Shown here: positions 44,482 to 52,927 of the stretch, in pieces
How the letters are laid out: every line of letters starts with the position of its first letter
Position numbering within the stretch: position 1 is the stretch's first letter
NCBI RefSeq assembly: GCF_004331345.1
Contig: NZ_SJJZ01000002.1
Coordinates: 496,001 to 560,000 of the forward strand
DNA: 64,000 bases
Reading direction: 5' to 3'
Source of the DNA: Kribbella soli
GTDB lineage: Bacteria > Actinomycetota > Actinomycetes > Propionibacteriales > Kribbellaceae
The notes under the pieces: model-generated
What the model saw: the letters and a program-made list of their open reading frames with translations, nothing else
Database searches by the model: none
What the model was told of the DNA's origin: nothing
Position numbers and translations under genes: made by a program

Positions 44482-44725
44482 GCCGTCTCACCGCAACCGC
44501 GGTACGCCGTCGCGCAGAAGCCCGGACCGGCCTTCGCCATGACGATGGTCGTCCCGGCCCTCAAGGCCGGCTTGTTTCTCGCGCTGGAGCCGTCCACCGG
44601 ATCGGGTATCGGCACAAGCTCGACAAGGCCTGCTCCCGATCGCCAGCCGTATGACGACCGCCGGCATGCGACGCTGCGAAATCCTCACCATCAGTGCAGC
44701 ATCTTGATCGCTTCACGAACAGAGA
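44482..44725. other. Gene-free spacer
   Basis: Between the cold-shock terminator and the end of the helicase gene I see no gene, repeat or clear signal. It marks the left border of the lower-GC cassette. Confidence 0.4.
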
Positions 44726-46570
44726 CTAGAGCAGCTCCTGACGATTCGCCGCCCCCGAGAGGTGAGCAAGCAGTGCATGGATGTCATCCTGGTCCATGCC
44801 AGCCGCGAACAGGGCTGGCTCCTCCTCGGGGTCAGCCAGCTTCTTGACGGACGGATCGTCCAGGATCTCGCCCATGAAGGTCAGCTTCTTAGCCAGCCGG
44901 TCGGCGACGATCACGTCAACCGTTCCCTCGGAGATGAGCACTGTGATGTTGGTCTTGGTACCAGCAGCGAGCCCGAGGCGATGGATTCGATCGAGGCTCT
45001 GGAGGTAGCGGCCGGCTTGAAAGTCACGGTCCACGAACACAGCGTCGTGACACACGTGGTGCAGGCTGATGCCTTCGCCTAGTGTTGCCGGGTTCGAGAC
45101 GAGTACAGCGCAGTCTGGGTCCTCCCGGAATCGTCGAAGCTCCTCTTCACGGTCTGCCGTACCGCCGTGGACCACAGCCGGCTGGAACGGACTCAAGAGC
45201 GTCTGCAAAGTAGCGATGCTGCGCACGAAACTCGCCCAGACCAGAGTCTTCCGGCCGGCCTTGGCATTCGCAGCCACGATCGAGACCGTCTCCTGGTACT
45301 TCGGCGGGACCTCATACTGAGGTAGCCGGCGGAACAGTGGCCAGAGGGGACCGCCTTCCGGGATGTCGAGCGGCGGCACCTGGAACGACAGTGGCTCGTA
45401 CGCGCTCGAGCCCTCCACGAGGAGCGCCGGACTCGTGGCGGCCATGAGAAGCCGCAGAACTGCGCGACCGAGCGCCTCGAAATCCTTGCTCTCTGCCTCC
45501 GCCCGAGGCGACATCGTACCAATGAGCGCGTCATAGATCTCTCGATGCAACGGCGGCATCGGAAGCATGCGGATGCGAGTCTGCACGGGAGGAAGTCCGA
45601 GCTCATGTTTGGTCGTGCGCGTATACAGCGGCCGCAATACCGAGCTGGCATACGCGAGGTTGCCGCCGCCGACAGCCTGCGTGACGACTCGCCGCCCAAA
45701 CCCCGGCCAGACGAACGAAAGGAGGTTTTCGAGATCTTTCGCGCCGTTCGGAGCCGGCGTGCCGCTGAGAATCATCCTTACCCGGCTGAGCGGACCAAGC
45801 GCGATGCAGGCAGCCCCGTAGACACCCGCTCCCCCGAGCTTCATCCGGTGCGCCTCGTCAAGCACAAGGATCGAGGGCTCGGCCTTCAACCAGTCAGACA
45901 GCACACCGAGAGACCGGTCGAGACGTTCGTAGTTCACAAGAACGATGTCGGCGTTGGCGGCCGGCCGCTTCTCGAGGATCTGTACCGACGGCGGTTCGCC
46001 GAAGCACACCTGGGACTCCTCAGCCCAGGCCTCGTACGCCGATTTCGGGCTGACCACCAGCATGCGGGACACGCGCCGCTGCTCGCGGAGGGCTGCGAAG
46101 ACCGCTAGCGACACTCTGGTCTTGCCCGCGCCCGGAACGCTGAAGTTCGCGCCATGCTTCATCGACAGTAGGCGCGCCACATCACGTTCCTGGAACTTGG
46201 TCAGATCGCCCGTCCAATCCACGCCAAGCATGCCGCGTACGTCGGCGGGATTGATCACTTGGTCCGGAGGCGCACCGCTCAGCAGCTTGTCGACGTCATC
46301 GGCCGAATCCAGCAGGTCTACGATGAGAACCTCGAAGTCAGGCTCCCAGAGCACGTGCTCGGGATCCGGCCACTCGGCGAGCGCGGCGATTCCGGCGACG
46401 AACCCATCGATCGGGATGGAAGCGGCCAGCTGGTCCACCATCCGGCCAGCCGGGAATCTCGCCATCAGGCGGCCGAGCGGCTCTCGATACGCCGGCACAC
46501 ACCGAAGCAATGCCTGCGTGCGGGTGAGGTCAAACCCGATCACGAGCCCGGCATTAGGACCTGGCTCCAC
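44726..46570 (-). CDS. SNF2-type DEAD/DEAH-box helicase of an accessory cassette
   Basis: 614 residues. An N-terminal part of about 120 residues is unrecognised. The SF2 core then has a Q-like lead FQERDVARLL, Walker A PGAGKT at 146-151 (the usual MGLGKT is altered), DEAH at 238-241, motif III SGTPAPNG, and in the second RecA domain VVHGG, TLGEGISLHHV and motif VI RYLQSLDRIHRLG. This is the SNF2/RapA-like architecture used by DNA-translocating subunits of restriction and anti-phage systems. GTG start directly follows the ParB-like gene stop (TGAGTG), so the two are translationally coupled. GC content and codon use are visibly lower than in the flanks. Confidence 0.85.
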   Translation of the reverse strand: MEPGPNAGLVIGFDLTRTQALLRCVPAYREPLGRLMARFPAGRMVDQLAASIPIDGFVAGIAALAEWPDPEHVLWEPDFEVLIVDLLDSADDVDKLLSGAPPDQVINPADVRGMLGVDWTGDLTKFQERDVARLLSMKHGANFSVPGAGKTRVSLAVFAALREQRRVSRMLVVSPKSAYEAWAEESQVCFGEPPSVQILEKRPAANADIVLVNYERLDRSLGVLSDWLKAEPSILVLDEAHRMKLGGAGVYGAACIALGPLSRVRMILSGTPAPNGAKDLENLLSFVWPGFGRRVVTQAVGGGNLAYASSVLRPLYTRTTKHELGLPPVQTRIRMLPMPPLHREIYDALIGTMSPRAEAESKDFEALGRAVLRLLMAATSPALLVEGSSAYEPLSFQVPPLDIPEGGPLWPLFRRLPQYEVPPKYQETVSIVAANAKAGRKTLVWASFVRSIATLQTLLSPFQPAVVHGGTADREEELRRFREDPDCAVLVSNPATLGEGISLHHVCHDAVFVDRDFQAGRYLQSLDRIHRLGLAAGTKTNITVLISEGTVDVIVADRLAKKLTFMGEILDDPSVKKLADPEEEPALFAAGMDQDDIHALLAHLSGAANRQELL

Positions 46571-47977
46571 TCAGAATCCCTTTCCGAACTCCTCGAGCAA
46601 CCACGACGCACCGTCACCCGGATCCTTCACAGTCTTGCGTGTCTCACGGGCCAACGCCTCGAGGCTCTTGCGAAGATCCAGCAACGCATCATCGAACGCC
46701 TCCTCATCGAGGCTCTGCGTCGCACGCGACTGAGCTAGATCGGTAACACACTCATTGACGTCCGCGGTGGCATCCAGCAAGCGCTTCGGTGCTGCTTGTT
46801 TCCGCTTCCTGACTCGGCTATCGCGGCCCGCGCGCTCGATTGCTGAGTCCATGGCTGACCTCAACTTGGCCAAGTCTGGACCACTGTCACTCTGCACGGC
46901 ATCTGGTACCCCGCTTGTCACCATGCGGGCCCGGAGTGCCGCATCAGTAAGCGCCTTCGCCTTCACCAATGATCTTGACTCTTGCTTTACCGACCGGCCG
47001 AGCCCAGGGATCACCACTCCGCCGCCGGCGGCCTTGGGTGCGCCGTCGGCAGGTAACACAGCCGACAGGTACTGGTTCTCAAATCCCGGCTCGATGAGCC
47101 GAACATCAGTCTTCGAGAAGCCGAGGATGATCGCGGTCATCCGGCTCTCGAGCAGCAGCTCCGCCTTCTCAGGGTTTGTGGCCTGGAGCTTCTCGTAGGC
47201 GCGGTGCAGCTCTCGCAGCTTCTCCTGGTGTTCCTCGAACGAGATGAGTGACAAACGCGCGCCATCCACATCGCTCCTTGCGATCATCGCTTCGATGCAT
47301 GACAGGACCCACTGATCTTGCCTGCACCGAGCTGCGGTCGTCCGGAACGTAGCCGCGATCGTCGCGAGCGGCGCGCCGGCATCAACCAGCTCCTGAACAG
47401 CTAGGAGGCGGTTGATGTACGAGTAGTCCCGGCGATGCTCCTTCCGCAGCTGCAGCGACAACTCGATGTCCGCGATGTCCTGCCAGTCGCACGAGGCTGG
47501 GAGAACGGCAACGCGCATCGGATGGTTCGGGCCATGAATCTCCAGCAGCGCTGCGCGGCGAGTATTGCCGTTCACCAGGACACCGTCGTGCGTCACGAGC
47601 CCGGGTTCGCTCTGACCATACTCACTCAGGCTCTCGGCCAACTCGTTGAACTCTGGATCCCTCCGCGAGGGATCTGAGGGCTGCGCCTTCAGCAGACTGT
47701 CGAGGTACGCCTGGCTCCCTGAACTCCACGGATCCACCTCAAGCAGCTCGTCGCGGTGAGCGTCGTAGCTTCGCTGAGCGCGGACCCGATGCGTCGCCGG
47801 GTTGAAGTGCAGGTTGCCGACTGGCATCTGGATGACATCCAGATGCTTAGGTGTCCCGCGCCAGTCGACCGTCAGCGTCTCGCGTGGGCCGTTGCCGTCG
47901 ACGAGCTCGTCAAGCCGGCTCTTCACAAGTGCGCGGTTCTCGTCCGCGTTGGCTGGTCGGCCGTAGTCCTTAGTCAC
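46571..47977 (-). CDS. ParB N-terminal (ParB/Srx) domain protein of an accessory cassette
   Basis: 468 residues. Residues about 49-145 form a ParB/sulfiredoxin fold: IQMPVGNLHFNPATHR, then SLSEYGQSEPGLVTHDG and the VNGNTRRAALLEI box equivalent to the GERR nucleotide-binding motif of ParB. Residues 180-260 are helical and may form a ParB-like HTH (LATIAATFRTTAARCRQDQW). The C-terminal 200 residues are charged and helical with basic KQESRSLVKAKAL and RVRKRKQ. It is not beside a parA gene, so chromosome partition is unlikely; such domains act as CTPase switches or nucleases. Same operon as the HNH-like protein upstream and helicase downstream. Confidence 0.8.
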   Translation of the reverse strand: MTKDYGRPANADENRALVKSRLDELVDGNGPRETLTVDWRGTPKHLDVIQMPVGNLHFNPATHRVRAQRSYDAHRDELLEVDPWSSGSQAYLDSLLKAQPSDPSRRDPEFNELAESLSEYGQSEPGLVTHDGVLVNGNTRRAALLEIHGPNHPMRVAVLPASCDWQDIADIELSLQLRKEHRRDYSYINRLLAVQELVDAGAPLATIAATFRTTAARCRQDQWVLSCIEAMIARSDVDGARLSLISFEEHQEKLRELHRAYEKLQATNPEKAELLLESRMTAIILGFSKTDVRLIEPGFENQYLSAVLPADGAPKAAGGGVVIPGLGRSVKQESRSLVKAKALTDAALRARMVTSGVPDAVQSDSGPDLAKLRSAMDSAIERAGRDSRVRKRKQAAPKRLLDATADVNECVTDLAQSRATQSLDEEAFDDALLDLRKSLEALARETRKTVKDPGDGASWLLEEFGKGF

Positions 47978-48028
47978 GTGTTATCCCTGCTCCTCATCAC
48001 GCATCAGCGCAGCTTCTCACAGCTGCGC

Positions 48029-48715
48029 CTAATCCAGATCCAACTCAGCCCGAACGACCTCCCGCGATTCCGCAGGCAGCGTCCGGTACTCACTCCACAC
48101 CCGCTCGAGCCTGCTGAACTCCCGGGCATCGGCCTCCATCCATCCGGCCAGAACCCGGCGCTCGGCCGAGCTCAAGGCGGTCACGCCCGCGACGACCGCC
48201 GGGAGACTCGCCTCAAGATCCCGGCCACCCACCCGGCAGCGATTGCACTCCGTCACCAACTCGATGTCCACGCTACCGTCCGGCTTCACCACCTTGCGCC
48301 GCGCAATGTCCAGCTGAGCGGTCTCGTAGGTGCCGGCGTACGTATCGCCCGGAGTGATACCGCACGATCGGCACATGTGCCTGTCAGCCGAGAGCACCTG
48401 CCGACGCCGCCCCGCACCGATCGCGGCGGGGCCCTTCGAACGCTGGCCAGCCCTTCCAGGCTCCCACACCGGGACACCCAGCGTAACGAAGCGCTGTTGG
48501 TGCGTGCCAAGCGCCACATCCTCCCTGCTCGTGTCGATCCGCCAGCCGAAGTCGCGCAAGTCGCGAAGTCGGCGGTCGACCTGCGACACACCAGGAAAGG
48601 CGTCTCGCAACGACTCCTTGGTGAAGTCGTTTCCCTCGCCGACCACCTGGATTAGCCACAACGCGACCCGCTTCATCGTACCCAGCGAATCGTCCTGCCA
48701 CGACGGCAAGACCAT
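48029..48715 (-). CDS. Winged-helix plus HNH-like zinc-finger protein of an accessory cassette
   Basis: 228 residues. Residues 10-80 form a winged helix (KRVALWLIQVVGEGNDFTKESL, DRRLRDLRDFGWRIDT). Residues about 110-175 form an HNH-type zinc fold with two Cys pairs, CRSCG and CNRC, separated by about 44 residues. The usual DH dipeptide of active HNH nucleases is not visible between the pairs (the place is held by LDIARRK), so catalysis is uncertain. The ATG at 48715 has GGAGG 5 bases upstream. First gene of a three-gene operon with the ParB-domain protein (51 bases apart) and the SNF2 helicase. Confidence 0.75.
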   Translation of the reverse strand: MVLPSWQDDSLGTMKRVALWLIQVVGEGNDFTKESLRDAFPGVSQVDRRLRDLRDFGWRIDTSREDVALGTHQQRFVTLGVPVWEPGRAGQRSKGPAAIGAGRRRQVLSADRHMCRSCGITPGDTYAGTYETAQLDIARRKVVKPDGSVDIELVTECNRCRVGGRDLEASLPAVVAGVTALSSAERRVLAGWMEADAREFSRLERVWSEYRTLPAESREVVRAELDLD

Positions 48716-48818
48716 CGATCCTCCACTAGCCAATCACCGGCCGCACCCCGATCGGCACGCCCATCTGATAGTTCACTTCAGGAGAATAGAAGACTGCACC
48801 CGACCGGCGCAAGAGACT

Positions 48819-48842
48819 GTAAACATGGACCTGGCGTAAACA
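48819..48842. repeat. Direct repeats GTAAACA in divergent spacer
   Basis: GTAAACA occurs at 48819-48825 and 48836-48842, 17 bp apart, in the AT-rich spacer between the HNH-like gene and the HTH gene. The spacing puts both on about the same face after 1.6 helical turns; candidate operators. Confidence 0.45.
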
Positions 48843-48867
48843 CTCAGCTAAGTAATTAAATTCTTGA

Positions 48868-48881
48868 CTACAAATCTGTAG
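48868..48881. promoter_or_regulatory. Palindrome CTACA-AATC-TGTAG
   Basis: A 5-bp-arm palindrome just after TTGACT (48864-48869, a possible -35 for the rightward HTH gene) in the same spacer. Together with the GTAAACA repeats it suggests an operator/promoter cluster for the divergent cassette. Confidence 0.4.
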
Positions 48882-48974
48882 CCACACTTTCTGCGCCGTC
48901 CAGGCATTTTGTCCCCGGGAGGGTCTACGATGCTCTCGTGGGTGACTCAGCCCACAACCGACAGAGGGAGGATA

Positions 48975-49655
48975 GTGGCACTCCGAGGAGAAATCTCAGC
49001 GTCATACGCGGCGGAGGCGACACGGGAGCAGTGTGATCTAGCGCTCGCGCTGCGTGTCCTGTACGCCGCCAGCGAGCCGATCAACATGCGTGCCCTTGGC
49101 AAGCATCTCCAGTACTCGACTGCCGCAATCTCGCATTATCTCCACGCTCGCAGGATCCCGCCGACAGGCGTAATCCTGAAGCTGTACGATCTGGCTCTCG
49201 CCCGTCAGAGTCTGCGCGGCGTGACCAAGCTTCCTTACAGCGTAGGCGATTTGCGACTACTTGAAGCCGCCGCGCGAGGATGGCCAGCGCGTGATCCGGT
49301 CGCGGCGGCCCCTCCGCCGGTTCGCAGGGGGGACCGGCGCAACGGCCCCGCCGACACCGCGCCAGCAGCGCGGGGGTACCGGCGCAACGACAACCGGCCG
49401 GTGCCGGACGTTGTCCACGCTGCCAGCCGGGGCAGGCACCGCCATCTGATCGGCAGCCTCCTCAGCGCTTCGCCGACCGATCGGGTGGCCGCCCTCTGGC
49501 ATCTCGGCGGCGAGCTGTCCAGCGAGGAGCTCGCCGAGTTCTGCGCCGCCCTGACCCAAGCCGGTCTCCGCGATGAAGTCGATGCCCTCCTGAACGGCGC
49601 GCTGGCCCGGGGAAAGGATCTCGTGGGGGTGATAAGAACTCTCCTGGTGGCGTAG
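48975..49655 (+). CDS. HTH-domain protein, probable regulator of the accessory cassette
   Basis: 226 residues. Residues about 20-75 contain an XRE-like helix-turn-helix (ALRVLYAASEPINMRALGKHL, then YSTAAISHYLHARRIPPTG). A Pro/Arg-rich linker follows, then a helical C-terminal module (DRVAALWHLGGELSSEELAEF, DEVDALLNGALARGKDL) that I do not recognise. GTG at 48975 is preferred because GGGAGGAT precedes it; an in-frame ATG at 48930 is possible but overlaps a TACGAT that looks like a -10 box. Divergent from the HNH-like/ParB/SNF2 operon. Confidence 0.7.
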   Translation: MALRGEISASYAAEATREQCDLALALRVLYAASEPINMRALGKHLQYSTAAISHYLHARRIPPTGVILKLYDLALARQSLRGVTKLPYSVGDLRLLEAAARGWPARDPVAAAPPPVRRGDRRNGPADTAPAARGYRRNDNRPVPDVVHAASRGRHRHLIGSLLSASPTDRVAALWHLGGELSSEELAEFCAALTQAGLRDEVDALLNGALARGKDLVGVIRTLLVA

Positions 49656-50183
49656 AATCGATCGGCGGTGAATCGCGAGGAAGGAGATCTGACGGACAGG
49701 ATCAATAATTGAATATCCGTGGGTGCAGGTCGTTCTCACTCCTGCTGACCTACGGTGCTGCCACGCTCTCAATATTTGATTATCGGAGAGCCGATGAAAC
49801 ATGCCTTATTGCAAATAAGGAAGTGCCCAACCACCTTGGCTTGGCAACCGGAGGCTGGGCACTCCATTTTGGCGACTCCCCTGGAGGGAAGAACACCGTG
49901 GTCTATTGTAGGCGGCGCAAGTCAAACGCCCGCTCCACACGCTCGAGACCAGGCAGACTGTCGTCACGCCGACGTCGGGTGGTTCGATGTGACGGTACTC
50001 CTCGTCACGCAAGGTCACCAGTCAGCCGACTGCAGTTCGTCGGCAAACTGCTGCTCAAGACCGCGCTCGGCGCAGTCCTCGCGGCGGTGATTCGCTGGGT
50101 GAGTAGCGACGTTGTCCCCTGGCTGCTGCAATCGGTGCAGCACTGGATGTGACTGCCCTGTCTGTGATGGCCTGTGCCGGCGC
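49656..50183. other. 528-bp low-GC spacer with a doubtful small gene
   Basis: AT-rich for this genome. It holds two imperfect direct copies of a 17-base sequence beginning CAATAATTGAATATC (49702-49718) and CAATATTTGATTATC (49767-49783), matching at 13 positions. The only coding candidate is described separately at 49898. Confidence 0.4.
49898..50152 (+). CDS. Possible small basic protein with hydrophobic C-terminus
   Basis: 84 residues from a GTG with GGAGGG 9 bases upstream. The N-terminal half is strongly basic (RRRKSNARSTRSRPGRL, SSRRRRVVR). The C-terminal third is hydrophobic and amphipathic (LLKTALGAVLAAVIRWV, then VPWLLQSVQHWM) and could be membrane-associated. I recognise no family. 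The basic half could equally be a by-product of GC-rich composition, so this is tentative. Confidence 0.25.
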   Translation: MVYCRRRKSNARSTRSRPGRLSSRRRRVVRCDGTPRHARSPVSRLQFVGKLLLKTALGAVLAAVIRWVSSDVVPWLLQSVQHWM

Positions 50184-51074
50184 TCAAGCATCACATACTC
50201 GGTCTGTGCCTCGAGCTGCCCAGCGCAGCCGCGGTACGACGTCGGTCGCGATCTGCTCGAGGACGGTCTCCGAGCCGGCGTACACGCCCTCGGTGCGGGG
50301 CCAGTGGGTGATGACGTCGGTGAAGCCGAGGGCTGCGGCGCGGCCGACGGAGTCCTCGAAGGCGGCCGGGCTGGACAGCGCGTAGACCCGGGAGTCGAGG
50401 GACAGGTACCGGTCCAGGTGGCGGCCCTCAAGGAGGTCGTCGAGGCGGTGGCTGAGGTCGGCGACCGACGCGAACCAGCTGTCCAGGTCGTCACCCGCTC
50501 CCCCGGTCGTCATCCAGCCATCGCCATGCCTGGCAGCGAACCTGAGCGAACGCGGCCCGTTGCCGGCCAGGATGAACGGGACGCGTGGTTGCTGGACGCA
50601 ACCAGGCAGCGTACGGGCGTTGCGCGTCTCGAAGTACTCGCCCTTGAAGTCGACGCCGTCCGTGGTGAGCAGGGTGTCGAGGAGCTGCACGAACTCCTGA
50701 TAGCGGTCCTGCTTGTGCCGCGGCGTCAGGTCCGGCCCGCCCTGGATCGTCGCGTCCAGGCTGCCGCCGGCGCCGATCCCGCACAGGAACCGGCCGTCGG
50801 ACACGTCGTCGATCGCGAGGATGTCGCGGGTCAGCGCCAGCGGGTGCCGGAAGTTCGGCGAGGTGACGAACGTGCCGAGCTTGATCGTCGACGTGACCAG
50901 TGCGGCCGCCGTCAGCGTCGGCGTCGTCCCGTACCACGGTGAGTCCTGGAGACCGCTCCAGGTCAGGTGGTCGTACGTCCACGCATGGTCGAACCCGTAC
51001 TCCTCTGCTCGCCGCCACCGCGGCGCGGCGTCCTGCCAGCGGTACTCCGGCAGAATCGCTATCCCGAAACGCAT
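50184..51074 (-). CDS. F420-dependent LLM-class oxidoreductase
   Basis: 296 residues of the luciferase-like family. Motifs: RFGIAILPEYRWQDAAPRW, AEEYGFDHAWTYDHLTW, STIKLGTFVTSPNFRHPLALTRDILAIDD, GIGAGGSLDAT and PFILAGNGPRSLRFAARHGDGW, the pattern of F420-binding members. Stands alone between the accessory cassette and the BCCT carrier. Substrate unknown. Confidence 0.82.
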   Translation of the reverse strand: MRFGIAILPEYRWQDAAPRWRRAEEYGFDHAWTYDHLTWSGLQDSPWYGTTPTLTAAALVTSTIKLGTFVTSPNFRHPLALTRDILAIDDVSDGRFLCGIGAGGSLDATIQGGPDLTPRHKQDRYQEFVQLLDTLLTTDGVDFKGEYFETRNARTLPGCVQQPRVPFILAGNGPRSLRFAARHGDGWMTTGGAGDDLDSWFASVADLSHRLDDLLEGRHLDRYLSLDSRVYALSSPAAFEDSVGRAAALGFTDVITHWPRTEGVYAGSETVLEQIATDVVPRLRWAARGTDRVCDA

Positions 51075-51202
51075 GACCGCACCTTACCGAGTGTGGCCGA
51101 AACCACGATTGTTGCGTTTTGCCACGATCTCCGACACGGTCGTAAGGCATTGTCCCCGACACAACAGAACGGAGGCGCGCCTAAGCGAGGCGTGACTTAC
51201 CT

Positions 51203-52927
51203 GTGGCGATCGATATCGACAACCAGGCAGACACTCAAGACCCCGCACCACATCCCGCGATCGCAACCCCGCCACCACCCGGCAGCCGAAGTCGCGGCGC
51301 CGGACTCGACCGCATCACCTTCGGTGTCACCGCGGTCATCTCCCTGGCCTTCGTCGCCTGGGGCATCGCCGACGCCGCCGGTCTCGGTACGGCGTCCACC
51401 TCGGCCCTCGGATGGGTCGAGCAGAACACCGGCTGGCTGTTCGTCCTGCTGGCCTCCGGCTTCGTCGTCTACGTGATCTGGCTCGCCGCCGGACGGTACG
51501 GGCGGATCCCGCTCGGCCGGGACGACGAGAAGCCCGAGTTCAAGACCGTGTCCTGGGTCGCGATGATGTTCAGCGCCGGCATGGGCATCGGCCTGATGTT
51601 CTTCGGCGTCAGCGAGCCGCTCTCGCACTTCACCAGTCCCCCGCCCGGCACCGTCCAGGGCGGGTCGCCTGAGGCCCTCGAGACCGCGATGGCGACCACG
51701 TTGTTCCACTGGACCCTGCACCCGTGGGCGATCTACGCCGTGGTCGGCATCGCGATCGCGTACGGCACGTTCCGGCGCGGGCGGTCGCAGCTGATCAGCG
51801 CGGCGTTCGCTCCGCTGCTGGGACGCCGTACCGAAGGACCGATCGGCAAGGTGATCGACGGTCTGGCGATCTTCGCGACCCTGTTCGGGTCGGCCGCCTC
51901 GCTCGGACTCGGCGCGCTGCAGATCGGCTCCGGCGTCCGGATCCTCGGCTGGCTGGACAAGACCGGGAACGGCGTCATGGTCGGCGTGATCGCCGTACTC
52001 ACCGCGGCCTTCGTGGCCTCGGCGGTGTCCGGCGTAGCGAAGGGCATCCAGTGGCTCTCGAACATCAACATGGTGCTGGCCGTCGTCCTCGCGGTCTTCG
52101 TGTTCGTGGTCGGCCCGACGGTGCTGATCCTGAACCTGGTGCCGACCGCGATCGGCGACTACTTCCGCGACCTGGCCGACATGGCCGCGCGGACCGAGGC
52201 CAGCGGCGGCGACGCGATGGCCACCTGGCTGTCCGGCTGGACCGTCTTCTACTGGGCCTGGTGGATCTCGTGGACGCCGTTCGTCGGCATGTTCATCGCG
52301 CGGATCAGCCGCGGCCGCACGATCCGGCAGTTCGTCACCGGCGTACTGCTGGTGCCGTCACTGGTCAGCGTGCTGTGGTTCTGCATCTTCGGCGGTACGG
52401 CGATCGACATCCAGCGTGGCGGTACGGACATCGCCGGCGCGTCGACGACCGAGGGTCAGCTGTTCGGCATGCTCGACCACATCCCGCTGAGCGCGGTCAC
52501 GACGGTCATCGTCGTCCTGCTGGTCGCGATCTTCTTCGTGTCCGGTGCGGACGCCGCCTCGATCGTCATGGGCACGTTGTCCGAGCGCGGTGCGATCGAG
52601 CCGAAGAAGCCGCTGGTGATCTTCTGGGGCGTGCTGACCGGTGCGGTGGCGGCGGTCATGCTGCTCGCCGGCGGAGGTGGCGCCGACGCCTTGCAAGGCC
52701 TGCAGAACCTCACGATCGTCGCGGCGTTGCCGTTCGCGGTCGTGATGGTCGGGCTGGCGATCGCGCTGGCCAAGGACCTGCGCACGGATCCCTTGATGCT
52801 GCGCAGCGAGATCGGCTCGGAGGCGGTCGAGGCTGCGGTCATCGAAGGGGTCAGCAACCACGGCGAGGACTTCACGCTGGTGGTCAGCGGCAACGGCGAC
52901 AAGCAGGACGAGGTGCCTAAGAAGTAG
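51203..52927 (+). CDS. BCCT-family transporter (betaine/choline/carnitine)
   Basis: 574 residues with 12 hydrophobic helices. BCCT signatures: MMFSAGMGIGLMFFGVSEPL (glycine-rich helix 3), LHPWAIYAVVG, and the Trp-rich substrate box YWAWWISWTPFVGMFIARIS. The family takes up quaternary ammonium compounds with sodium or protons, often as osmoprotectants. The N-terminal 35 residues are Pro-rich and cytoplasmic. The C-terminal tail (about 45 residues) is acidic and polar rather than the basic osmosensing tail of BetP. GTG start with weak ribosome site. Confidence 0.92.
   Translation: MAIDIDNQADTQDPAPHPAIATPPPPGSRSRGAGLDRITFGVTAVISLAFVAWGIADAAGLGTASTSALGWVEQNTGWLFVLLASGFVVYVIWLAAGRYGRIPLGRDDEKPEFKTVSWVAMMFSAGMGIGLMFFGVSEPLSHFTSPPPGTVQGGSPEALETAMATTLFHWTLHPWAIYAVVGIAIAYGTFRRGRSQLISAAFAPLLGRRTEGPIGKVIDGLAIFATLFGSAASLGLGALQIGSGVRILGWLDKTGNGVMVGVIAVLTAAFVASAVSGVAKGIQWLSNINMVLAVVLAVFVFVVGPTVLILNLVPTAIGDYFRDLADMAARTEASGGDAMATWLSGWTVFYWAWWISWTPFVGMFIARISRGRTIRQFVTGVLLVPSLVSVLWFCIFGGTAIDIQRGGTDIAGASTTEGQLFGMLDHIPLSAVTTVIVVLLVAIFFVSGADAASIVMGTLSERGAIEPKKPLVIFWGVLTGAVAAVMLLAGGGGADALQGLQNLTIVAALPFAVVMVGLAIALAKDLRTDPLMLRSEIGSEAVEAAVIEGVSNHGEDFTLVVSGNGDKQDEVPKK

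Noticed and set aside
46571..47977. Chromosome-partition ParB
   Set aside because: The ParB fold is present, but no parA, no parS-like palindrome and an SNF2 helicase/HNH-like neighbourhood argue against a partition role.
48930..48977. ATG at 48930 as start of the HTH gene
   Set aside because: It coincides with a TACGAT that reads as a -10 box; the GTG at 48975 has a clear GGGAGGAT ribosome site.
49702..49783. Iteron-like replication origin
   Set aside because: Only two imperfect AT-rich copies, no rep gene and no DnaA box cluster.
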